From: Bacillus sp. RO1
Lineage (GTDB): Bacteria > Bacillota > Bacilli > Bacillales > Bacillaceae_I
Direction of reading: 5' to 3'
Assembly: GCF_012524115.1 (NCBI RefSeq)
Contig: NZ_JAAZWB010000031.1
Location: forward strand, 1 to 39,426
DNA: 39,426 bases
The position numbers and the translations under genes are program-made. The notes under the pieces are model-generated. The model was not told where the DNA came from, searched no databases, and worked only from the letters and a program-made list of their open reading frames with translations. Of this stretch, positions 24,060 to 32,530 are shown in pieces. Every line of letters starts with the position of its first letter. Position 1 is the first letter of the stretch.

Positions 24060-24959
24060 TTATTTTCTCGATTTTGGATCTAACGCATCTCGTAGTCCGT
24101 CACCCATCATGTTAAATCCAATAACAACGAGCAAGATGACAAGTCCAGGGAATAACGTAATATGCGGAGCTTGCGTTAAATAAGCACGTCCTTGGCTTAG
24201 CATCGCTCCCCATTCTGGAGTAGGTGGTTTTGTTCCCATTCCGAGGAAGGATAGAGCACTTGCAGTAATAATGGCTGACGCGATATAAAGGGTTGCTTGT
24301 ACAATAATTGGCGACATAATATTTGGAAGTATATGACGGAAAATAATTCTTCCATCTTTTGCTCCCATAGCTCTAATTGCATCCACATATTCAAGTTTTT
24401 TCACACTTAATGTAGATCCCCGAACAATTCTTGCAAAAGACGGTACCGCATAGAATGCTACTGCGATAATTACATTTCTCGTGCTGGCTCCTAGTACACT
24501 AACAATCGCTAATGCCAGTAGGATTCCTGGAAAAGCAAGTAATACATCACAAATTCTCATGATCAGACTATCAACCCATCTACCATAATAGCCTGCAACA
24601 ATTCCTAAAGTTACTCCTGCTATCGCCCCCAAGATTGTCGAGACGAATCCTATTCCTAAAGAAATTTTTGTTCCATACAATAAACGACTAAAAATATCCC
24701 TACCTAATTCATCTGTACCTAAATAGTGCTCAGAAGATGGCCCTTGAAGCTTATCCATAACATTTGTAGTGTTTGGTTCATGGGTAGCTAGTACTGGGGC
24801 AAGCGCTCCGAGTATTACGACAGCTAATATAATAATAACCCCTGCCATGGCAGCTTTATTTTTAGCCATTCTTTTGTAGAAAGTCTTCCATCTTAGTGAT
24901 TTGGCACTTTCCACTTTAACCGGAACACCCGTTGTCGTTTGAGGTTGTGGTTGACTCAT
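24060..24959 (-). CDS. Peptide ABC transporter permease (DppC/OppC-type), transporter 2
   Basis: This is an ordinary-length DppC-type subunit: helix 1 (AAMAGVIIILAVVILGALAPVLA), an outer loop of about 25 residues, then GTDELGRDIFSR and five more helices with EAA loop VDAIRAMGAKDGRIIFRHIL. It serves as a normal comparison for the enlarged subunit of transporter 1. The start is uncertain. The ATG at 24959 (299 aa) has AAGGG 12 bases upstream, while the ATG at 24992 (310 aa) has almost none. It is the first gene of its operon and diverges from the binding-protein gene at 25327. Confidence 0.9.
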   Translation of the reverse strand: MSQPQPQTTTGVPVKVESAKSLRWKTFYKRMAKNKAAMAGVIIILAVVILGALAPVLATHEPNTTNVMDKLQGPSSEHYLGTDELGRDIFSRLLYGTKISLGIGFVSTILGAIAGVTLGIVAGYYGRWVDSLIMRICDVLLAFPGILLALAIVSVLGASTRNVIIAVAFYAVPSFARIVRGSTLSVKKLEYVDAIRAMGAKDGRIIFRHILPNIMSPIIVQATLYIASAIITASALSFLGMGTKPPTPEWGAMLSQGRAYLTQAPHITLFPGLVILLVVIGFNMMGDGLRDALDPKSRK

Positions 24960-25029
24960 GGTTCTTCTCATCCCTTCATCTGTTTGTAACATTCTTAATA
25001 ATTCTAAATTTTCAACACAGCTAGCTACT

Positions 25030-25058
25030 ATAATAGCGATTATTTTGTAATATTACAA
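25030..25058 (-). promoter_or_regulatory. Candidate sigma-A promoter of the transporter 2 operon, with palindromic operator
   Basis: On the minus strand TTGTAA (25058-25053) and TATTAT (25035-25030) are 17 bp apart. The -35 element lies in a perfect 14-bp palindrome TTGTAATATTACAA (25045-25058), a candidate repressor site. Confidence 0.6.
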
Positions 25059-25228
25059 TAGTTTTAAAGAGTCTTAGGATACATAATTTTAAGAAATATA
25101 TAAAATAAACCGGAGTTTATTCTTCATTATATGTATAAAAAATTAACAAAATTGTAATGTTTAGAGGTAATATCCTCCATATTATTACATTAATAATAAA
25201 ATTGTTAAAATTTCTTGTAAAAGAACTC

Positions 25229-25257
25229 TTGTGAATTTTCAGTTTATAGATTATTAT
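25229..25257 (+). promoter_or_regulatory. Candidate sigma-A promoter of the binding-protein gene, with CodY-like site
   Basis: TTGTGA (25229-25234) and TATTAT (25252-25257) are 17 bp apart. Between them lies AATTTTCAGTTTATA (25234-25248), which matches 11 of 15 positions of the CodY consensus AATTTTCWGAAAATT. This is suggestive only, since the region is AT-rich. Confidence 0.5.
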
Positions 25258-25326
25258 AAAAATCAATCATGGCTTTTCCATTGATTACAAACTTGTATCA
25301 ACAAAATTTTTAGGGGGTAATTTTAC

Positions 25327-26916
25327 ATGAAAGCAAAAAAGAATGTGTTTTTCTTGCTTCTGCTTTCACTTATGCTAGTTCTTTCAGCATGTAGTGGCGG
25401 AAACAACAGCAGCGGATCCACAAACAACGGTGGTTCTGGTGACGGTGGGGAAGTTGAAGGTCAAGAAGGCGGCGAATTATCATTCGTAGTTGGTGCGGAT
25501 GCTCCAACACTTGACCCTCATGGTATGAATGATACTTCTACAACTAACGTAACAACGCAAATTTTTGACCGTTTAACTGCATATGAAGCAGACGGAACTG
25601 TTATACCTTCACTAGCTGAGTCTTTTGAAGCTATTGATGACACTACTTGGGAATTCAAATTACGTACAGATGTTAAGTTCCACGATGGAACGGACTTCAC
25701 TGCTGAAGCTGTTAAGTTAACACTTGACCGCATTTTAGATCCAGAAACTGCATCTCCACGTGCAGTAGTACTTAACATGATTCAAGAGGTTGTTGTTGTA
25801 GACGACCACACTGTTCATATTAAAACTGCTGAGCCATTCGCTCCACTACCGGCTCACTTAGCACATAACGCTGGTTCTATTATCGCTCCTTCTGCAATTG
25901 AAGAAGAAAAAAGTGGCGGAAAAACAGTTGACGAAAATCCAGTAGGAACAGGTCCTTTCGTATTTGATAACTGGAACCGTGGTTCTGAAATCACTTTAAA
26001 GAAAAATGCTGACTACTGGAATGGTGCGCCAGCACTTGATTCTATTAAATTTGTTGTAGTACCTGAACAATCTACTCGTGTAGCAATGCTTGAAGCTGGT
26101 GAAGCTAACGTTACACAAATCGGAGCTTCTGACGTTGCTCGTGTAGAAGGTATGGCAGGCGCTGGTATTGAATTAACTAACGTTCGCGGTACTCGTATGG
26201 ACTACTTAGGATTCAACATGAATAAAGAGCCTTACAATATTAAAGAAGTTCGTCAAGCTATCTCTATGGCAATCAACAAAACTGATATCGTTGATGGTAT
26301 CTTAGACGGTCAAGGTGTACCTGCCGTTGGACCTCTTGCTCCAACAGTTGTAGGTAACTACCAAGATCTTAAGCCACTTGGATATGATGTAGAAGCTGCT
26401 AAGCAACTTCTTGCAGATGCTGGCTTCGAAGATGGATTTGAAACAACTCTTTATGTAAACTCTGCAAACGCTGAGCGTGAGCAAATTGCAACACTTGTTC
26501 AAGATCAATTAAGCCAAATTGGAATCAAAGTAAACATCGAGATCATTGAGTGGGGTGCATTCCTTGATGCAACTGCAAATGGTGAGCACGAGCTATTCAT
26601 CCTTGGATGGACTACTGTAACAGCTGATGCTGACTACGGTTTATACGCTCTATTCCACTCTTCTACATTCGGAGCTCCTGGTAACCGTTCCTTCTACGCT
26701 AACGACCGTGTAGATGAGCTACTTGACTATGCTCGCTCTGAAACGAACCAAGACGAGCGTAATGAAGCTTACAAAGAAGTTTCTGAAATTCTTGTAGACG
26801 AAGCTCCAATGGTTTACTTGCAACATCCTGACTTCAACTATGGAACAAACGGTGCAAACGGTCTATTCGTAGATTTCAGTGGTACTCCTTACTTCCACGG
26901 TGTGAAGCTTAACTAA
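25327..26916 (+). CDS. Peptide-binding lipoprotein (SBP family 5), transporter 2
   Basis: The 529-residue protein has a lipoprotein signal (MKAKKNVFFLLLLSLMLVLS, lipobox LSAC, Cys about 22), a Gly/Ser/Asn linker and an SBP_bac_5 domain (GELSFVVGADAPTLDPHG; KFHDGTDFTAEAVKLTLDRI; NPVGTGPFVFDNW). AGGGGG lies about nine bases before the ATG. It is transcribed away from the permease and ATPase genes of transporter 2 over a 330-bp shared regulatory region, so binding protein and membrane parts can be tuned separately. Codon use is heavily biased (GTT/GCT/GTA endings), consistent with high expression. A strong terminator follows. Confidence 0.93.
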   Translation: MKAKKNVFFLLLLSLMLVLSACSGGNNSSGSTNNGGSGDGGEVEGQEGGELSFVVGADAPTLDPHGMNDTSTTNVTTQIFDRLTAYEADGTVIPSLAESFEAIDDTTWEFKLRTDVKFHDGTDFTAEAVKLTLDRILDPETASPRAVVLNMIQEVVVVDDHTVHIKTAEPFAPLPAHLAHNAGSIIAPSAIEEEKSGGKTVDENPVGTGPFVFDNWNRGSEITLKKNADYWNGAPALDSIKFVVVPEQSTRVAMLEAGEANVTQIGASDVARVEGMAGAGIELTNVRGTRMDYLGFNMNKEPYNIKEVRQAISMAINKTDIVDGILDGQGVPAVGPLAPTVVGNYQDLKPLGYDVEAAKQLLADAGFEDGFETTLYVNSANAEREQIATLVQDQLSQIGIKVNIEIIEWGAFLDATANGEHELFILGWTTVTADADYGLYALFHSSTFGAPGNRSFYANDRVDELLDYARSETNQDERNEAYKEVSEILVDEAPMVYLQHPDFNYGTNGANGLFVDFSGTPYFHGVKLN

Positions 26917-26925
26917 TTAAACATG

Positions 26926-26955
26926 ACCCCTGACTAGAGATAGTCGGGGGTTTTT
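26926..26955 (+). terminator. Intrinsic terminator of the binding-protein gene
   Basis: ACCCCTGACT pairs with AGTCGGGGGT around a short AGAGAT loop, followed by four more T. Confidence 0.9.
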
Positions 26956-26974
26956 ATGTTGTAGTATTGCTCAC

Positions 26975-27006
26975 AAAAAAGAAACTAGCTGCTAACACTA
27001 GTTTCT
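26975..27006 (-). terminator. Intrinsic terminator of the KinB-like gene
   Basis: GAAACTAG (26981-26988) and CTAGTTTC (26998-27005) form the stem, with six T following on the minus strand. It overlaps the end of the coding region. Confidence 0.85.
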
Positions 27007-28244
27007 GACGGTAGCTTAATAGTAAATGTAGTTCCCTTCCCAACTTCACTTTGTACTTCTATTTTCCCTTGTAATAACTCAATTATTTGAAAAGATATGG
27101 TCAAACCAATGCCGGTTCCCTTATCCTTAGTGGAATAAAAAGGTGTTCCTAATCTATCCACCTGTTGTATTGTCATCCCCACACCGTCATCAATAATCTC
27201 TATTAATATAGTTCCTCGATTGCTAGAAGCCTTAACGGTAACCGTTCCATCCTTTTCGATAGCTTCAATCGCATTCTTTATCAAATTGATTAAGACCTGT
27301 TTCATTTCATCCTTATTTCCCTTAATATACAATTCTGCTTCAATCTCATGACGAATTATCGTGTTATTGATAGCCGTATAAGTGGACATGAGCTGGACTA
27401 CATTTTCCAATTCTTGAGATACATTTACCCTGTCCATCCCTTGTTTATTTGGTTTGGCCAGTGATAGATAGTCTTGAATAATGGTTTGAGCCCGGTCTAA
27501 TTCTTCGATAGAGATATCAATATACCTTTTTTGAGAACTATTTAGATTATCATCTTGACTCATCAACTGCAGAAATCCACGTGTAGATGTCATTGGGTTC
27601 CTGACTTCATGTGCAACCGACGCAGCAAGCTCACTTACCACTTTTAATTTTTCAGAACGTTGCAACTCATGCTGCAATTGCATCTGCATATTCAAATTTT
27701 CTATAATCATAATCGATGTTACTAACGAGACCCAAGTAATAAAAGAAACCATTACATTTAGAAGAATCTCTTTCTCTTCATTCAGGTAAAATAACCTGAT
27801 TGCTCTGGTTGCTGTAATGACTAAAAATAAAAAGGATATGATTGAAATTTTCTTTTTTAAGCTCAAACTTGTATATCTATTCCGAAATGTTATAAGAAGT
27901 CCTGCTAAAATTAAGTAATTTATCACCATTACAATAATATGGTCATCACCGATAATATATAGGTAATAAAGCATGGACACCATTACTGCAACACCTGTTA
28001 ACAAACCACCATATAAAAATGACAAAATGACAGGTATCAACTTTTGATCATAATATGAGCCCTCAGTCACCTCAATCGGGAAAGACATCGTACAGATGAC
28101 CATGAATATCATTATAACTAGAAAGCGATAATTAACTTTCCCTTTTGATCCAATACCACCTTTATTTAAAAACTGATAATAAACCAAAATGGGAAACAAA
28201 ATAATTAATACATGATATAAAACATGTCCTACATTACCAACCAT
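26985..28244 (-). CDS. kinB: KinB-like sporulation sensor histidine kinase
   Basis: The protein (419 aa from the ATG at 28244) has about six hydrophobic segments in the first 190 residues, starting MVGNVGHVLYHVLIILFPIL. It then has a HisKA domain with the phosphorylated His in SELAASVAHEVRNPMTSTRG and an HATPase domain (NLIKNAIEA; DDGVGM; GTGIGLTISFQII). As I recall them, the start and the H-box region resemble B. subtilis KinB, which feeds the Spo0F-Spo0B-Spo0A phosphorelay. I reject longer starts, because they would be encoded in the yhbH terminator. The chosen ATG has TAGGGG six to seven bases upstream. A short frame with a strong ribosome binding site lies just before (28285-28308). No kapB-like gene follows. 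Family is sure; the exact orthologue less so. Confidence 0.82.
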   Translation of the reverse strand: MVGNVGHVLYHVLIILFPILVYYQFLNKGGIGSKGKVNYRFLVIMIFMVICTMSFPIEVTEGSYYDQKLIPVILSFLYGGLLTGVAVMVSMLYYLYIIGDDHIIVMVINYLILAGLLITFRNRYTSLSLKKKISIISFLFLVITATRAIRLFYLNEEKEILLNVMVSFITWVSLVTSIMIIENLNMQMQLQHELQRSEKLKVVSELAASVAHEVRNPMTSTRGFLQLMSQDDNLNSSQKRYIDISIEELDRAQTIIQDYLSLAKPNKQGMDRVNVSQELENVVQLMSTYTAINNTIIRHEIEAELYIKGNKDEMKQVLINLIKNAIEAIEKDGTVTVKASSNRGTILIEIIDDGVGMTIQQVDRLGTPFYSTKDKGTGIGLTISFQIIELLQGKIEVQSEVGKGTTFTIKLPSETSVSS

Positions 28245-28284
28245 ATCAACGCCCCTACCAACATTAGCTCTCATTAGTCCATTA

Positions 28285-28308
28285 TTAATACTTCGCTTTT
28301 CGTTCCAT
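28285..28308 (-). other. Possible 7-codon leader frame upstream of the KinB-like gene
   Basis: An ideal AAAGGAGG is followed five bases later by ATG and the frame MERKAKY, then TAA. It is one frame away from the long kinB reading frame. With one A fewer in its AAAA run it would join that frame as MERKRSINNGLM. It may be a leader peptide, a phase-variable or natural frameshift, or a sequencing error. Confidence 0.4.
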
Positions 28309-28330
28309 CTTTTCCTCCTTTTATCCCATA

Positions 28331-28360
28331 AGAAAAACCAGCCCCTCGGCTGGTTTTTCT
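28331..28360 (-). terminator. Intrinsic terminator of yhbH
   Basis: AAAAACCAGCC and GGCTGGTTTTT form an 11-bp stem with a four-base loop and a T run. It begins at the yhbH stop codon. Confidence 0.9.
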
Positions 28361-29529
28361 TATGCAAATTTCTTATTTTGCTCTTTCTTAAAGAACTCTT
28401 TCATCGCATGAAAGACATCGGGCTTTTGCTTCAAAATGTAATGCCTGAATTTCTCGTTATTCACATTCTTATATGCCGACATAAGTGTTGAATGTCTGTT
28501 ATACTGATTTACCTCACCATAACCGAACATATTGGAAACCTTCATCAGTTCCGCGACCAATTTAACGCAACGTTGATTATCTGAAGTCAGGTTATCTCCA
28601 TCTGAAAAATGGAAAGGATAAATATTGTAACGCGTTGGATTGTACTTTGTATCAATTAACTCCAATGCTTTCCTGTAGGCAGATGAACAAATCGTCCCCC
28701 CACTTTCTCCTTTTGAAAAGAAATCCTCTTCACTTACGACTTTCGCTTCAGTATGATGAGCGATAAACTCAATATCCACTGTTTCATATTTTGTTCTCAA
28801 AAATCTTGTCATCCAGAAGAAAAAGCTGCGCGCCATATATTTTTCCCACATGCCCATAGATCCGCTGGTATCCATCATCATTAACACCACTGCTTTGGAA
28901 TCCGGCTTAACCACTTCATTCCAAGTCTTAAACTTGAGATCTTCCTGATAGATTGGATGAAAGCTTGCCGTACCTGTCATCGCATTCCGTTTATAAGCAG
29001 ACATCATCGTACGTTTTTTATCTATATTCCCCATAAGACCAGTGCGTCTAATATCGTTAAATTCATAGTGCTCGATGATATTTTCATCGCGCTCTTTCTG
29101 CTGCAGGTTTGGCAGCTCCAGCTGGTTGAAAAGTGCCGCTTCAAGATCCATTAAGGACACTTCAGCCTCATAATAGTCCTCTCCAGCCTGATCTCCCGCT
29201 CCTTGCCCCTTACCTGGACCCTTCTGCTGACCCGACCCGTCCCTGGCTACAACGTCCCCGACCTGACTGTCTCCATCTCCTTGGCCAACATGCTTGTTTT
29301 TGTCATAATTATAACGAATTCTGTACTCATCTAAAGACCTGATTGGGATCTTAACGACCTCTCTGCCATTGGACATTACAATGTTCTCTTCAGTAATAAG
29401 ATCTGGTAAGTTATTTTTGATAGCCTCCTGGACCTTTTCCTGATGGCGTTTTTGGTCGTCGTGGCCTTTTCGATGGAGGGACCAATCCTCTTTGGACACT
29501 ACAAAATTCGTATCATCTGACATTGTCAT
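28360..29529 (-). CDS. yhbH: Sporulation protein YhbH (DUF444, VWA-like)
   Basis: The 389-residue protein matches YhbH/YeaH, which is encoded beside PrkA in many bacteria. It starts with a charged region ([20 protein letters not shown]), has a Gly/Gln/Asp-rich low-complexity stretch at about 85-120, and then a von Willebrand A-like domain whose metal site DTSGSMG is at about 222-228. In B. subtilis it is a sporulation gene; the mechanism is unclear. GGAGGG lies seven bases before the ATG. The small 51-aa gene separates it from prkA. Confidence 0.92.
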   Translation of the reverse strand: MTMSDDTNFVVSKEDWSLHRKGHDDQKRHQEKVQEAIKNNLPDLITEENIVMSNGREVVKIPIRSLDEYRIRYNYDKNKHVGQGDGDSQVGDVVARDGSGQQKGPGKGQGAGDQAGEDYYEAEVSLMDLEAALFNQLELPNLQQKERDENIIEHYEFNDIRRTGLMGNIDKKRTMMSAYKRNAMTGTASFHPIYQEDLKFKTWNEVVKPDSKAVVLMMMDTSGSMGMWEKYMARSFFFWMTRFLRTKYETVDIEFIAHHTEAKVVSEEDFFSKGESGGTICSSAYRKALELIDTKYNPTRYNIYPFHFSDGDNLTSDNQRCVKLVAELMKVSNMFGYGEVNQYNRHSTLMSAYKNVNNEKFRHYILKQKPDVFHAMKEFFKKEQNKKFA

Positions 29530-29803
29530 CGATATCCCTCCCTATTTAATTCATTTTACGTTTCTAGGAACCTTTTCATCACTATTTTCATAAAATATCT
29601 TGGTGAAATTTAATGAATCCAACCTTTGTGACAATTAGGGTTGGTTACTCTATCCTATGCACATATCTCAAATAATTGACAGATTATTTAGATAATTGGG
29701 CGCGTAATTCTTTAAATGAGACAAGCGTGTAACGATCTGTTAGTAATAATAATTTTATGCTGCGTGGGGGTCGTACTATACGATGAATATCTTTATATAC
29801 AAT
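29530..29803. other. Intergenic region upstream of yhbH, no gene seen
   Basis: No reading frame with a ribosome binding site is visible on either strand. It should hold the yhbH promoter. A poor sigma-E-like -10 (CATAGGAT, minus strand near 29660) is present but lacks a good -35 element. Confidence 0.6.
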
Positions 29804-29838
29804 AAAAAAACCTTCCGAAAATACTGGAAGGTTTTTTT
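29804..29838. terminator. Bidirectional-looking terminator after the 51-aa gene
   Basis: CCTTCC (29811-29816) and GGAAGG (29826-29831) are flanked by seven A and seven T. It overlaps the stop codon of the minus-strand gene at 29837-29992. Confidence 0.85.
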
Positions 29839-29992
29839 ATTCTTTTTCATTTTCCTGATTGTTTTTATGCTGCTTAGGACTGCGCTCTCTGTCCGTTTTA
29901 TTTTCCTTCAGCTGCTCCATTTCCTTTGCCAGCTTTTCCATCTCTTTTTCATTTGGGGCCATTGTATTTTCATAGGTTTTTTCTTTACTCAT
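29837..29992 (-). CDS. Small charged protein, 51 aa, unknown function
   Basis: The frame begins MSKEKTYENTMAPNEKEMEK and is rich in Lys, Glu, Asn and Gln, with a likely single helix around residues 14-32 and a disordered tail. No membrane segment or Cys is present. AGAGGTG lies six bases before the ATG, and a strong terminator overlaps the stop, so expression is likely. It sits between prkA and yhbH on the same strand. I do not recognise the family; a sporulation role is only suggested by position. Confidence 0.65.
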   Translation of the reverse strand: MSKEKTYENTMAPNEKEMEKLAKEMEQLKENKTDRERSPKQHKNNQENEKE

Positions 29993-30051
29993 TGTTATCA
30001 CCTCTTAATAATAATTTCCCCTTAATTTGTATTTACAAACCTATACATAGT

Positions 30052-30081
30052 AAAAAGCAGCGGGAATGAGCCCCGCTGCTT
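30052..30081 (-). terminator. Intrinsic terminator of prkA
   Basis: AAGCAGCGGG and CCCGCTGCTT form a 10-bp stem with a seven-base loop; five T close it on the minus strand. Confidence 0.9.
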
Positions 30082-30087
30082 ACCTTG

Positions 30088-31983
30088 TTACCTATTTAAT
30101 AAACTACCTACGTATCTTAATAGATCATTAGCTGAAGTGGAGTTATAGCCATGCTCATCAATTAAACGGGCCACCACTTCATTTATTTTCTTCAACTGTG
30201 TTTCATCCGGAGTCTTGGAAGAAGTGGTAATCTTCACCACATCCTTCAGATCTGCAAACAGCTTTTTCTGGATCGCTTCTCTTAAGCGCTCATGGGAGTT
30301 GTAGTCAAATCGCTTACCTTTACGTGCATAAGCGGAAATCCTGATTAATATCTCTTCGCGGAATGCCTTTTTCGCGTTTTCAGAGATTCCAATCTGCTCC
30401 TCAATGGAACGCATCAATTTCTCATCGGCACTCATCTCTTCCCCAGTAAGAGGGTCTCTAAGTTTCGCCTTATTACAATACGCCTCGACGTTATCCAGAT
30501 AGTTATCCATCAATGTCTTCGCAGACTCTTCATACGAGTACACAAATGCTTTCTGAACTTCCTTCTTGGCAATATTATCATATTCTTTTCTCGCTACTGA
30601 AATGAAGTTCAAGAATCTCTCTCTATCTTCATTAGATATAGAAGCATGCTGGTCAAGTCCTTCTTTTAACGAACGCAGTACATCAAGGGCATTGATGGAC
30701 GGAATTTCTTTTCGGATAATGGTTGATGAGATTCTGTTGATCACATAACGTGGATCAATTCCGCTCATCCCTTCATCTGCATATTCTTTTTTAAGCTCCT
30801 GTACATCCACAGAGTTGAAGCCTTCGACCGACTCTCCATCGTACAAACGCATTTTCTTTACCAAATCGATATCCCCACGTTTGGCTTCTTTCAGTCGCGT
30901 GAGAATCGTAAACATCGCAGCGACCCTAAGCGTATGCGGTGCAATATGGACATTGGCCACATCACTCTCATTGATCATCTTTTCATAAATTCTCTCTTCT
31001 TCAGAAAGCCTTAAGTTATATGGAACCGGCATCACGATGATACGCGAATGCAAGGCTTCATTCTTTTTATTGGAGATGAAAGAGCGATACTCCGTTTCAT
31101 TTGTATGCGCAACAATTAACTCATCCGCACTAATCAACGCAAATCGTCCTGCTTTGAAATTACCTTCCTGTGTTAAGGATAATAGATGCCACAAAAACTT
31201 CTCATCACATTTGAGCATCTCCTGGAATTCCATCATTCCGCGGTTGGCTTTATTCAGCTCCCCATCGAAACGATATGCCCGAGGATCAGATTCCGAGCCA
31301 AACTCTGCAATGGTGGAGAAGTCGATGCTTCCTGTTAAATCTGCGATATCTTGTGATTTTGGATCGGACGGGCTGAATGTACCAATTCCCACTCGTTGAT
31401 TTTCTGATAGGAAAATACGTTCCACTAAAACATCTTCAATTCTGCCTCCAAATTCCTTTTCCAATCTCATCATATTTAATGGAGACAAGTTACCTTCAAC
31501 TCTGATGCCATATTCGTTATAAAAATCATCACGTAAATGATGTGGTATCAAGTGCAGCGGATCCTCATGCATCGGACAGCCTTTGATAGCATATACAGCC
31601 CCTCTATCTGTATGGGTGTATTGCTCTAGGCCTCTTTTAAGAATAGTCACTAGAGTGGACTTCCCTCCACTAACAGGTCCCATTAAAAGAAGGATCCTTT
31701 TCCTAACATCCAATCTTTTGGCTGCCGGATGGAAATACTCCTCAACCAAACGCTCTAATGCTTCTTCTAAACCAAAAAGAGCATTGCTAAAGAAATTATA
31801 CTTTCGCTGACCATTGATCTCTTCTACCCCAGCATCTTTAATCATATTGTAAACCCGTGAATGTGCGGATTGAGCTACCCAAGGTTCTTGTTTCAAAATT
31901 TCCAAATACTGCCCGAAGGTTCCTTCCCACTTCAGCCTCTGTTCTTCTTCTCGATACTTTTCAATTTTACGTAAAATATCCAT
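30088..31983 (-). CDS. prkA: PrkA family serine protein kinase / AAA+ protein
   Basis: The 631-residue protein matches PrkA in full. It has an N-terminal region (MDILRKIEKYREEEQRLKWE), an AAA+ domain with Walker A GPVSGGKST (about 103-111) and a long helical C-terminal region related to kinases. In B. subtilis it is a forespore/mother-cell protein that affects sporulation; both kinase and Lon-like protease activities have been described. The ribosome binding site GGGGAGG lies a few bases before the ATG. A good sigma-E promoter lies at 32037-32065, so expression in the mother cell is expected. yhbH lies downstream behind its own terminator-separated unit. Confidence 0.95.
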   Translation of the reverse strand: MDILRKIEKYREEEQRLKWEGTFGQYLEILKQEPWVAQSAHSRVYNMIKDAGVEEINGQRKYNFFSNALFGLEEALERLVEEYFHPAAKRLDVRKRILLLMGPVSGGKSTLVTILKRGLEQYTHTDRGAVYAIKGCPMHEDPLHLIPHHLRDDFYNEYGIRVEGNLSPLNMMRLEKEFGGRIEDVLVERIFLSENQRVGIGTFSPSDPKSQDIADLTGSIDFSTIAEFGSESDPRAYRFDGELNKANRGMMEFQEMLKCDEKFLWHLLSLTQEGNFKAGRFALISADELIVAHTNETEYRSFISNKKNEALHSRIIVMPVPYNLRLSEEERIYEKMINESDVANVHIAPHTLRVAAMFTILTRLKEAKRGDIDLVKKMRLYDGESVEGFNSVDVQELKKEYADEGMSGIDPRYVINRISSTIIRKEIPSINALDVLRSLKEGLDQHASISNEDRERFLNFISVARKEYDNIAKKEVQKAFVYSYEESAKTLMDNYLDNVEAYCNKAKLRDPLTGEEMSADEKLMRSIEEQIGISENAKKAFREEILIRISAYARKGKRFDYNSHERLREAIQKKLFADLKDVVKITTSSKTPDETQLKKINEVVARLIDEHGYNSTSANDLLRYVGSLLNR

Positions 31984-32036
31984 AAGGACCTCCCCTTTTA
32001 TTACAGCTTCAAGAGTCGTGATTTCGTGATTAATAT

Positions 32037-32065
32037 ACTCTATGCTCCTTGGAAGTGAAACATGC
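32037..32065 (-). promoter_or_regulatory. Sigma-E-type promoter of prkA
   Basis: On the minus strand GCATGTT (32065-32059) and CATAGAGT (32044-32037) are 14 bp apart. They match the sigma-E elements (KMATATT, CATANANT) at all but one informative position. Confidence 0.65.
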
Positions 32066-32100
32066 TATTTTTAAAAGTTTGTAGGTACATAAATGAATGT

Positions 32101-32260
32101 AAGACATCCCCTGTTGCCTGAAGTGCAAGGTGTGAGACATCGGAGGGAGGCAGCAATAACTGGAGAACCCACAGACGAGGAGACTTAAGCTCAATCACTG
32201 CCTTCTGAAAGCAAACACCTGGAACGGGTGGAAACAAAGGGTTAAAAAAGAACACTGTCA
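32101..32260. ncRNA. Possible structured RNA upstream of prkA (unassigned)
   Basis: This stretch is GC-richer than its surroundings and has nested complementary segments: AGGTGT (32128-32133) with ACACCT (32215-32220), and inside it GGAGGCAG (32146-32153) with CTGCCTTC (32198-32205). A rod-shaped fold results, then a small CACC/GGTG hairpin at 32217-32230. I do not recognise a known RNA family. The minus-strand reading frame across it has no ribosome binding site. Confidence 0.3.
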
Positions 32261-32280
32261 AAAATTATCCACAGATTTCA

Positions 32281-32309
32281 TTCACATAACCCGTCCATTG
32301 GGCTATAAT
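32281..32309 (+). promoter_or_regulatory. Sigma-A promoter of the 33-aa gene
   Basis: TTCACA (32281-32286) and a perfect TATAAT (32304-32309) are 17 bp apart, about 50 bp before the start codon. Confidence 0.7.
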
Positions 32310-32358
32310 ATAGATAGTATGCTTACATGAACTAAACCTACATAAGGAGGAACCTAAC

Positions 32359-32460
32359 ATGGGTACATCTGGATTCTTAATCTTAGGCGTATGTCTTGCA
32401 TTCCTAACAGCAATCTTCACTGCTGGCTATAATGAGCGCCCTGGTACACGTAAAAAGTAA
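32359..32460 (+). CDS. Very small membrane protein, 33 aa, unknown function
   Basis: The frame encodes a single hydrophobic helix (GTSGFLILGVCLAFLTAIFT) followed by a polar tail AGYNERPGTRKK. AAGGAGG lies nine bases before the ATG, a perfect TATAAT promoter precedes it and a strong terminator follows, so the gene is almost certainly real. I cannot name it, and the neighbouring genes give no functional clue. Confidence 0.8.
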   Translation: MGTSGFLILGVCLAFLTAIFTAGYNERPGTRKK

Positions 32461-32470
32461 TTCGTATAAA

Positions 32471-32530
32471 ATAAAGAAGCCCTCTACCTTTCAACTTTTG
32501 CTTGGAAGGTGGAGGGCTTCTCTTATTTTA
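32471..32530. terminator. Bidirectional terminator between the 33-aa gene and trmL
   Basis: GAAGCCCTC...ACCTT (from 32476) pairs with AAGGT...GAGGGCTTC (to 32520) in a long stem with A-rich left and T-rich right flanks. It serves both convergent genes. Confidence 0.85.

Noticed and set aside
25270..25284. Second sigma-54 promoter before the transporter 2 binding-protein gene (TGGC, N7, TTGA)
   Set aside because: The essential GC at -12 is GA, and a good sigma-A promoter lies just upstream.
28245..28367. Longer N-terminus for the KinB-like kinase (start at 28367)
   Set aside because: The extra residues come from the yhbH terminator and are unlike the family; the ATG at 28244 fits the family start.
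29640..29675. Sigma-E promoter for yhbH
   Set aside because: CATAGGAT has one mismatch and no acceptable -35 element lies at the right spacing.
32040..32261. Minus-strand 73-codon reading frame upstream of prkA
   Set aside because: No ribosome binding site, no recognisable domain, and it covers the sigma-E promoter and the putative structured RNA.
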